From Irineochytrium annulatum (Eukaryota; Chytridiomycota; Chytridiomycetes; Chytridiales; Chytridiaceae): DNA of 11,666 nt. The position numbers were made by a program, and so were the translations under genes. Numbering within the stretch: the first letter of the stretch is position 1; each line of letters starts with the position of its first letter. This document shows, in pieces, positions 1 through 6,779 of this stretch. Under the pieces are notes generated by a model. That model saw nothing but the letters and a program-made list of their open reading frames with translations. It searched no databases and was not told the origin of the DNA. The DNA is taken from contig JADGJL010000955.1 in NCBI GenBank assembly GCA_027600665.1, forward strand, positions 1 through 11,666. Direction: 5' to 3'.

Positions 1-412
1 GGGGGAGGGGGATTGCTTTGTATTTTACCCTTTTTCGTAATTGAGGGGGGAGGGAGTGAAGGTGAACGAATTTAATACAGCTTTCTTTTCGGACTATAGC
101 GTTGCAAATTTAGTAATCGAATGTAACCATCGTGAATTGAAAACAAATATGCGCACGCGTATGTATTAGAAGCCAAGTTCGGCCGACAATTTTCTTTAAG
201 CACGGGTAGCAGTGAAAAAAAATGGGCACCAGCTGAAGATCACGATGAGGGAGCAAAAGCATAGAACATAAGTTATGTCCGACCGGTTCATGTGACGAGA
301 GCCCGACAAGACAAAGTGAGATACCCAAGCATAGCTCCACGCAGGAACGAGCAACGAGAGGAAAAGCCTACAATAACGAGAAAGCCATAAAAAAAAAATC
401 CACAGCACTCAG
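1..412. other. 3' flank of the channel gene, no gene seen
   Basis: This stretch lies downstream of the stop codon of the minus-strand channel gene, so part of it should be that gene's 3' UTR. I see no domain-bearing reading frame on either strand; the short open frames have no recognisable protein. Read on the minus strand, a weak poly(A)-signal variant (ATTAAA) sits at 71-76, about 340 nt after the stop, and no perfect AATAAA is present. The first 56 bases contain two G-rich blocks (1-11 and 44-56) separated by AT-rich sequence. Confidence 0.5.
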
Positions 413-3336
413 CTATGCCTCCGCCATTGCCCTCATTAGCCTCCTAAACTGCTCCTCATCCCGCACAACGATCCGCATCGTCAACCGATTCTTCCTGGCC
501 CTCAACGCCGTCGCATCCATAGCCACCGCCGAGGCCACCGCTTTTTCTTTCTCCTTAGCCCCCTCATCATCATCGTCGTCACGATCCGCACCCCCGAACT
601 TGGCCAACCCGCCGCCATCGTCATCATCGTCGTCATCTTCATCGTCGTCATCATCCTCGTCCTTCTTCTTCGCTGACGCAGCTGACCCGCCGAAACACCA
701 GTCCACAACCCGAACCTCCACCTCGCTTACATGCGACGCATCCACGGCCCCCGCGACGCTCCCAACGCTCGTCACCTGCACGCTAGGCCGTGGCGTCGGG
801 GTCGACGCGCCGCCCGCAACCCCCGTCACTGCCACGGCGGGCGAACCGGGCCCCGGTGGCGGTCTCAACGGCTTCTTGAAGATCCCGACAGCCTTCGCCA
901 CGATCGCCAAGGCAGCATCCGACGGCGGCGCTCCGCCCCCACCACCACCGGACCCCGGCACGCTGATGACCACGGCGTCCTTGACCGTCTCCACGACCGT
1001 CACGGCCGAATCCGCCTTCAGCGGGCTGGGCGTCATGTCGCCCCTGCCCGTCGCGATCGCCTGCTGCTGCTGCGGCTTCAGCGTCGGGCTCTGCGGCCCT
1101 GACGACGACTCGGCGAGGGCGTAGAGAGTGTGCTGCCGCTCCTGCTCCTCGCGCTCCAGGCGCTCCCGGCGCTCGCGGAGCCTCCGCTCGCGTTTAGCCT
1201 TCTTCTGCTGGGTGTAGACGCGGATGGTTTTGGAGTAGGAGATGGTGATGATGGTCAAGGGGAAGGCGAGGACGAAGATGGATGTGAGCTGTTTTGTGTT
1301 GTTCAAAGGGATTTGCGAATGTTAGTGAAAGAGAAAGCGAAAAACGGTCGGGCATAAAACAAAAGTGTCGCCAATCCAGCCGTGCCGCCCATCCACATTG
1401 AAATCCAACAAAACGTACCATCGAACAACCAATCACTATCTGGCTATAATAGCTTCTCGGCACAATCGGCGCGCTCCCCGTTAGCGTGCCCACGAGATAA
1501 TAAAAGCACCCGGGTATGCTCTGAAACGGGCTCGTGGTGTTGTCGTAGTACATCCACGTGTTCCGCTCGTCGTCAAAGTACTCAAAGGGCTGCTCGGCGT
1601 AGAAAAGCAGGGAGGAGTAGAAGACGACGAAGACGCCCATGGAGATGAAGAGAACCAGGATACCGTCAAGGGATTGCTTGATGGCTTCAAGGACTATAGC
1701 GAGCTTTGGAGGGTGGTGGGGTTAGATTGTGCGTTCGACGCGAAGAGGACGGGGCAGAACAAAACCCGCTCCCCGTCCACCCCTCTCCAAACTCATACCT
1801 TTCCACTGGTCCTTATAAACTTCAACAACCGGAAGGTCCTGAAAAGCCTCATGGCCCTCAGCGTGCTGACTCCCTCGACGCTCGTCGTCTTCTCTACCAC
1901 GTCCCCTCCCAATCGAAGCGCTATCCCGAGCTCGATGTAGTAAGGAAGGATCGAGACGACGTCGATCAGGAACATCGGGCCCACGAGCTCGAGCCAGGAT
2001 TCCGCAACCATGACACGGAGGATATATCTGTGGAGGAAAGGGTTAGAGGTTGCACGGCGTAAGCGGAGGGATGGAGGGATAAGAGAGAGAATGACAGAAC
2101 AAAGACGCAGGATGCAAATGCTACATGAGTTGTGACAACAGAAGCGGATGTATGGATGTAGGCAGTACATAATTAGGCGGGCAGGAACGGAAGCGCGCTT
2201 CGCGCGAAGGTCGGAAGTTGAACGACGACCCGTGGCTTCGCGTTCGCAAAAAAATTATTTAAGCCTTGGTGAAGCGAAGGCCGCCTTCACGAATCTCTTT
2301 TGGAGAAAAATACTTACTCGACGGTAAAAACGGCGATGCATACGCTGTCCACTGAGAACACGACGACTTTGGTGCTATCGTTCGCCACTAGACCGGGTAT
2401 TGTCGCCAAACAGAGCGAGACGATGGAAAGGAGGAGGAAGAAGAGGAAGAAGTAGTTCAACCATTTCGCGGGCGGCCAAGATCTGTGAGGGAAAAAAGGG
2501 TGAGGTTAGCGTCATAATGTCAAGGCTGGTACCGGAAGAATGGTAACTGAAAGGTAATGGGTGTGTAGTGGTGTAAATGGTGGGTGAGGTGTTATATACA
2601 GAAAGGGCTGGTAGAGAGGGATCCGCGCTTCGCACATTGGTCGGGTTGATTGGCAGTTTAGTCGGTCCTGCTCACGCGTAGTAAAGCCCTCCACCCATAC
2701 AGGACTCCCCTTCGCCATCCTCCTTCGGCCGCGCCCCTTTTCGCTCACGTAATGTTGGGTGCTCCCAACCCACACCCCTCTTTTTCTCTTCAACACTAAC
2801 CTATCATTCTTCATCAACCTCGTCAGCGTCCCATACCAGCCCCTCCTCCCCTCCCATCCCTGATCTTCCTCATCCTCGTCGCTCGTCACATTCGTCATCC
2901 CACTCGCCATGTTGAAATCCTGGTCTTTCCTTGCTGCCGTCATGGCGCTCACTCTCCCGTCTCCCACTTCGTACGCGCGCTCCATCGCGCCAAGGATGCC
3001 GGATCTCGTGAAGTCGTCGGAGGCGGGATCAGGACCTGCGGGAGAAGGGCTGGCGAGGGCGGGTGAGGATGCGCGGGACCGGAGGGAGGGCGGGCTGAGG
3101 AAGGAGACGGTGTGTTGATGCTGCTGCTGATGTCGCTCCATCCCATCCGGTTGATCGTCCACATCCCTCCTGCGCTCGTCCCCGTCCTCGCCGCCGTCAT
3201 CGTCCTGCTCCGATGACCGGCCGTAGAGCAAGGTGTTGGACTGGGAGTTGTTGTGCGAGGCGTGCATGTGGATGTGAAGCAGGCGCTGATCCTCTGCGAC
3301 GGACGAGGACGTCGCCTCGGTGGCTCCCGCTTTCAT
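413..3336 (-). CDS. Voltage-gated (Kv/Shaker-type) cation channel lacking the GYG selectivity filter
   Basis: A six-transmembrane voltage-gated channel subunit of the plasma or an internal membrane. Exons on the minus strand: 3336-2801, 2482-2318, 2027-1799, 1703-1419, 1288-413 (2091 nt, 696 aa); donors GTTAGT, GTAAGT, GTATGA, GTACGT. The ATG at 3336 follows an in-frame TAG 12 nt upstream. Residues 1-179 form a polar cytoplasmic N-terminus with no recognisable T1 domain. S1 lies at about 187-207. S2 holds F231 and E234 (codon split by intron 2) and S3 holds D256; these are the charge-transfer residues of Kv channels. S4 (290-306) has R291, R294, R297, R300, K303 and R306. S5 is at 322-345, followed by a long turret (348-369) and a pore helix (FQSIPGCFYYLVGTLT, 370-385). 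Where Kv channels have TVGYGD the sequence reads T-L-T-G-S-A-P-I-V-P (383-392). S6 (398-424) has PLT in place of PVP. The C-terminus carries a charged helix (432-458) and an Asp-rich tract (about 614-629). Family assignment is firm; ion selectivity cannot be assigned. Confidence 0.85.
616..663 (-). repeat. GAY triplet tract encoding poly-Asp in the channel C-terminus
   Basis: An imperfect run of GAC/GAT/GAG triplets (seen as GTC/ATC on the plus strand) encodes the acidic tract near residues 614-629. A smaller acidic cluster encoded by similar triplets follows at about 563-582. Mixed codons suggest an older, selected or decayed repeat rather than a freshly expanded one. In the plus direction it produces a spurious poly-Ser reading frame. 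Confidence 0.7.
1458..1487 (-). other. Degenerate selectivity-filter segment of the channel
   Basis: These bases encode residues 383-392, TLTGSAPIVP. The flanks align without gaps to Kv channels: the pore helix motif F-x-S-I-P before it, and V-P followed by six residues and I-V after it. Between TLT and VP there are five residues instead of the usual seven, and no G-Y-G or G-F-G is present. The exon is continuous here, and the flanking frame and splice sites are good, so this is not an intron artefact. The other two frames do not supply the missing motif. Confidence 0.8.
2191..2214. repeat. Overlapping perfect palindromes (element copy A)
   Basis: Within channel intron 2, AAGCGCGCTT (2191-2200) and CTTCGCGCGAAG (2198-2209) are both perfect palindromes and overlap by three bases. 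The segment 2194-2214 matches 2624-2644 in the neighbouring intron at 17 of 21 positions (CGCGCTTCGC, five variable bases, GGTCGG). Not matched to a known repeat family. Confidence 0.6.
2233..2281. repeat. Imperfect inverted repeat around an AT-rich loop
   Basis: GGCTTCGCGTTCGC (about 2234-2247) is partly complementary to GTGAAGCGAAGGCC (about 2269-2282), with an AT-rich spacer of about 20 bases between. This forms a hairpin resembling a tiny MITE. It lies just downstream of the palindromes at 2191-2209, so the whole block 2190-2290 may be one inserted element. Confidence 0.4.
2483..2800 (-). other. Channel intron 1 (318 nt)
   Basis: Donor GTTAGT at 2800-2795 joins codon AG|A (Arg179) to acceptor CAG at 2485-2483. 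A GCTAAC branch-point-like sequence and a T-rich stretch precede the acceptor. The junction gives R-S-W-P-P-A-K-W directly before S1. The donor is the least certain splice site of this gene; an alternative AG|GTTGAT lies 21 nt upstream in the same phase and would remove seven residues. Confidence 0.65.
2624..2644. repeat. Related motif (element copy B) in channel intron 1
   Basis: CGCGCTTCGC followed by five bases and GGTCGG, the same arrangement as 2194-2214, 17 of 21 bases identical. Copy B lacks the flanking palindromes of copy A. The two copies sit in the only two long introns of the window. Confidence 0.5.
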
Positions 3337-3659
3337 ATCGGGCTATCGAAGGGGCCGGTGGCGGGACCCGGGCGGCGGCGGCTGGTGGTTGGGGTTGGGA
3401 CGGCTGGAGGGCCCAGGGGAAGGGGTCAGCGAGCAAATGGGACCGAGACTGAGGGTTCGAGCAAGGGGTGGCTTGAGCTCGTAACCGAGAACCGAGCGAG
3501 ACGCCACCTCAGCCGCCACTTCGAGGCAGCACAGACGCCAAGCCTACCATCCTCATATCACTAAGAGACCTTCCTTCCACATCTTTCCTTCACGAATTCC
3601 AAAATGCTACGTCTAGATGTGAGGGCAGTTCCCTGGTCGATGTCTCTCCCATTCAGTGT

Positions 3660-3675
3660 GCATGCGCATGCCAAT
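3660..3675. promoter_or_regulatory. 12-bp palindrome abutting a CCAAT box
   Basis: GCATGCGCATGC (3660-3671) is a perfect palindrome of alternating purines and pyrimidines. It shares its last C with CCAAT (3671-3675). It partly resembles the GCGCATGCGC-type site bound by NRF-1-like factors. Function as a protein-binding site is inference. Confidence 0.35.
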
Positions 3676-3722
3676 GAATGCCGCATTTCACCTTAGCAAC
3701 ACCTCACTGAAAAACCAAATAG

Positions 3723-3738
3723 TTTTTTTTTTTTTTTT
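3723..3738. promoter_or_regulatory. Poly(dA:dT) tract
   Basis: Sixteen consecutive T residues, about 270 bases before the start codon at 4007 and 390 bases before the start codon at 3336. In fungi such tracts in shared promoters disfavour nucleosomes; that role is inferred here from position only. Confidence 0.45.
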
Positions 3739-4006
3739 ATGCGGAGAAGATAAGAAGCAAGCCGACGCATTCGGCGTTTATCCTCGATGTTTTGAGAATT
3801 AGCAATTTGCGAATATTTTCGATCTTTTTCTCCCCCCAGGAAACAGAGCTCCCCCCCAAACAGGTGAAGTCCGCCGTTCCATTGGTCGTCGGATCCTCAC
3901 AAGACACTCCGCTTGATCGCGGTAAACAAAACCCCTGAAAGGCCGAGGCTTCTCTTCATTTTTGATTTCTCTCCCATCTCCGAGCCCTCGTCGTCGCCAG
4001 CCTCCC

Positions 4007-5733
4007 ATGTCTGCCGTCGCCTTCGCCGTTGCCGCCCTCGTCGCCGGCGCCTCTGCTGCCACCTCCACATCCGCCTCCTCGACCGCCGCCGTCGCGTCGG
4101 CGACCTCTGCCGTCGCCCCCGCCGCCGCTGCGACCAACCTGGTTGACGGCGCCTGCGTGACCAAGTACGATGCTGCTGTGGACGTGAGTATATCCTGAGG
4201 GAATGGCCAGAACGATCATCCTGAACCCGTGCTGCTTCCATCAGTACTTCCCCGTGAAGGTCAACCTCCAGGACTCGACCTCCAAGATCCAGTACACCTA
4301 CCACAACAACTACAAGGTCCTGAACGACACCCAGAACAACCAGGTGATCGTCGCCTACCAGTGCGGCACGCCCAAGCCCACTCTTGCGTTCACGCCGAAC
4401 GCCACGATCGCGGTGCCGGCCAAGGATGTGTCGCTTGACGACACCACCGTCGTCACGTACCTCGAGCTGCTGGGCAAGAGGCAGGCGATCAAGTACACGA
4501 TGGGAGTATGTATCTTTTTCCTTCTGTCGTCGTCGCTTCCTTTTTAGTTTGCTTACAAGGTTGCATTAAACTAGGGTACCGCCGGCTACATTGTCTCGCC
4601 CTGTATCCAGGCCGAGATTGCCGCCAACTCGACGGCCGCGCCGCAGGACCTTTCGGCGTTCACGCTGGATAAGCAGCTTGGGCTTTTGAACTCGACCTCG
4701 GTCACGTTCGCATACCCGGGCGGCAACTCGACCAAGGCAAACAACTCGGTCGCTTTCACGGTCACCTCCGATAATGATGCTCTTCACGTGAGGACTTTGA
4801 TCGTTGTTGATGCCTGGATGCATGTTTTAACACCTTTTTTGGTCCAATCAGCACTCCGAGTACCTGCACTTCATCGGCTTCTTCTTCAACCAGGAGGACA
4901 CCGCCAACAACCTGACCGCAACCATCGCCCAGAACTACCAGTGCCTCGCCTCCGACGCCAAGACCGTCGCGTCCAAGCTCCCCGTCGTCCAGGTTGCCAC
5001 CATCTCCTACTCGGCCCCTTCCTCCTTCAACGGCAACACCGCCTCCTACTCTTACCAAATCCCTCTCGGCAACTACTCGGACGCCGGCGGCGTCCCCGTG
5101 GCCCCGCCGGCCGACGCCAAGGCCACCAAGACCGCCAAGGGCGTCACCTACACCCTGGCGTCCCAGTCCGCCCTCCTGTCCCTCATCGCCAACGCCGACA
5201 TCGTCCTCGACATGTCCTTCGCCGACACGGGCAACATCACCTCCTTCTACTCCTCCTTCGGCCTCTCGGACTCGGATGCGTCCAAGTACAAGTTCATCCG
5301 CAACAAGCAGGTCTGGTCCTTCGACCGTCAGGTATCCTCCCAGGGCACCACCGAGGCCTTCGAGGCGGCCATCCCGGAGGATCACGTCGTCCTCGCCGAC
5401 TACATCAGCATCATCCAGCCCCAGATCCTCCCCCAGAGCTCCTACACGCCCTCGTTCTGGAGGAACGTCTACAGCATGCCGTCCGAGAGCATCCTGAGCG
5501 CCTCCTCTTGCCCGGACCCCAAGGCGCCCCTGCCGCTCCCGGTCGTCGCTTGCCCCGGTGCCGCCGCCATCGCCCAGATCACGAGCGCCGCGCCCGCGAC
5601 GGCCACGGCGTCGCCCACGGGCACGGCGGGTGCGAGCGCGTCGACCACGAGCAAGAGCTCGGCCCCAGGCAGCGTCCGCGTCGGTGGCATCGCTGCCATC
5701 CTGGCCGCTGTCGCCGCCTTCCTTGCCCTTTGA
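4007..5733 (+). CDS. Secreted, probably GPI-anchored, periplasmic binding protein-like (TroA-like fold) surface protein
   Basis: Exons 4007-4183, 4245-4505, 4575-4787 and 4852-5733 (1533 nt, 510 aa); the introns of 61, 69 and 64 nt are all phase 0 with donors GTGAGT, GTATGT and GTGAGG. The start is the first in-frame ATG and gives a signal peptide (1 to about 18, Ala-rich core). An Ala/Ser/Thr spacer (19-43) follows. The segment from Tyr60-Phe-Pro through YHNNYKV (78-84), the VVAYQC-like strand ending at Cys99, and TYLELLG (130-136) resemble the first lobe of bacterial class III binding proteins for B12 or Fe-siderophores. The second lobe has NADIVLD (331-337), NKQVWSFDRQV (368-378), AFEAAIPEDHVVLADYI (386-402), then SFWRNVY (418-424). 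Six Cys and about nine N-glycosylation sequons fit an exported protein. A Ser/Thr/Ala linker (458-490) ends in a hydrophobic tail (495-510) with no following charge, the pattern of a GPI signal. Codons are strongly C-ending, suggesting high expression. The ligand is unknown; gene model is strong, fold assignment moderate. Confidence 0.75.
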
Positions 5734-6032
5734 GCAAAGATCGTCTTTTTTTCCGACCTCTAATACTATTTTCTCCCCTCTTCCGATTCGATTTCCTTTT
5801 TCCGCAAAATGGTCCTCTGGACGTGGTTTTTTATTACATTTTTTCTGAGGCCTCTTTTTTCGGAGCTTGATGCTATTTGTGCTCCGTCTCTCTAGTTTTT
5901 TTTCGTTACAGCGTGTACCTTCCTCTTCTTGTTTTCTCTCGTATGAGCGAGTGAAAATGTATTTGAACCTGAGTCTGCCGGTTTCCTTTTCCCCTTTGTG
6001 AGATTGGGAGTGGAGTCTGCGGTTTATCGTAA

Positions 6033-6038
6033 AATAAA
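6033..6038 (+). terminator. Poly(A) signal AATAAA of the binding-protein gene
   Basis: A perfect AATAAA lies 300 nt after the stop codon on the coding strand, followed by T/GT-rich sequence (CATTTTGTATAATCG). Cleavage would fall near 6050-6060. Confidence 0.5.
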
Positions 6039-6228
6039 AGGACATTTTGTATAATCGTCCCGTGACATTCATGAGAAATAGACAACCCAGCTGCGACTGC
6101 TTACTAGTTTTAGCTCAACCCGGCGGTCGTCGCTCGTCGCTTCTGTGGGTTTTGTGGCCTGCTTTGATCCGCGGGTGATCGAGAGGAGGCGGAGATGAGG
6201 GAGCGGGAGAGTTAGGCAGCAAGAGTAA

Positions 6229-6242
6229 GGGGGGCGGGGGGG
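6229..6242 (+). other. G-rich run, possible quadruplex or pause site
   Basis: Six G, one C, then seven G, within a purine-rich stretch starting near 6181. It lies between two convergent transcription units, where such runs can assist termination. Function is speculative. Confidence 0.3.
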
Positions 6243-6263
6243 CCCTGTTGGACGAGGAGCGGT

Positions 6264-6299
6264 CTTGACGGCAATTTAGGCTTGACGGTGGCAATCTCG
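6264..6299. repeat. Short imperfect tandem duplication
   Basis: CTTGACGGCAATTTAGG (6264-6280) is followed directly by CTTGACGGTGGCAATCTCG (6281-6299); the units share CTTGACGG and a CAAT core. No function inferred. Confidence 0.45.
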
Positions 6300-6779
6300 A
6301 TACTTAAGAAGTAACTTTACCTTTCTGTTTGCAGTCTCCGAGGGGCCAACTTACAGGGTCACACCGGCACATGAGCCATTCACGAAGAATGCTTTCTTAT
6401 CATCGATTATATCTTATTTACCTAGAAAGAAAAGGAAAAACTTTTCAGGTATATTACTAAACTGTCGACTGTATCAACTATGTGTATAAGAATCTGAACC
6501 TCTAAACATCATAATACCGTAGCTGCATAAATACAGATGAGAAAATACGGAGGAAAAAGAGAAGGTTATGCCACATTATCATCAGCCTGCGTTACATAAA
6601 CGCAACAGGAAATAATGACCACTGGTCACCACCCTCTTTGTCGTCATCAACCCCAGTCTCCTCATTTAACACGATGTAATACTGCAAAAGGAACAGGAGC
6701 CGAACGTAAAAAAGGAGCTGTTCGTCTTTCCCATCTATCGCTCGCGTGTTATGCCTCGACTTCTAACGCTCAACCCGCG

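Larger units (their letters stand above)
2028..2317 (-). other. Channel intron 2 (290 nt), carrying hairpin-forming repeat sequence
   Basis: Donor GTAAGT at 2317-2312 and acceptor CAG at 2030-2028; phase 2, splitting the Glu234 codon. At 290 nt it is several times longer than most introns in this window. The extra length includes the palindromes at 2191-2209 and the inverted repeat at 2233-2281. Confidence 0.8.
3337..4006. promoter_or_regulatory. Divergent promoter region between the channel and the binding-protein gene
   Basis: The two genes are transcribed away from each other, so these 670 bases must contain both 5' UTRs and both promoters. Visible candidates are a 16-T run (3723-3738), CCAAT at 3671-3675, an inverted CCAAT (ATTGG) at 3881-3885, and a 12-bp palindrome touching the first CCAAT. 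From about 3949 to 4005 the plus strand is pyrimidine-rich directly before the ATG, as is common in fungal 5' leaders. No clear TATA box is seen. No convincing gene lies inside. Confidence 0.6.
5734..6779. other. Convergent 3' intergenic region, no gene seen
   Basis: This holds the 3' UTR of the binding-protein gene (to about 6050) and that of the minus-strand CKS gene (from 6779 downward). I find no recognisable protein, tRNA or repeat element. Minor features are a short imperfect tandem duplication starting CTTGACGG (6264-6280 and 6281-6299) and a G-rich run at 6229-6242. A GTAACT...TTTGCAG segment at 6311-6334 looks like a splice acceptor but has no exon partner. Confidence 0.6.

Noticed and set aside
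1..56. G-rich blocks at the window start as telomeric or quadruplex DNA
   Set aside because: Only two blocks with a long AT-rich spacer and no regular repeat unit; nothing beyond composition supports it.
600..1124. Plus-strand poly-Ser and Pro-rich 174-residue frame
   Set aside because: Antisense shadow of the poly-Asp and Gly-rich tail of the channel.
2375..2635. Minus-strand 86-residue frame over the S1-S2 exon
   Set aside because: Wrong frame: the shifted frame gives the clear S1 and S2 helices and correct splice phases.
4686..5870. Plus-strand 394-residue open frame overlapping exons 3 and 4
   Set aside because: It reads through an intron and then continues in the wrong frame of exon 4, giving His/Arg/Pro-rich sequence; the spliced model explains the region better.
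4762..6072. Minus-strand 436-residue open frame opposite the binding-protein gene
   Set aside because: It mirrors the C-ending codons of the real gene, giving Gly/Arg/Val-rich low-complexity sequence with no domain, and it runs across that gene's intron and 3' UTR.
6311..6334. Possible 24-nt intron or exon boundary in the convergent intergenic region
   Set aside because: The acceptor-like TTTGCAG has no supported exon on either side and the span is too short for an intron.
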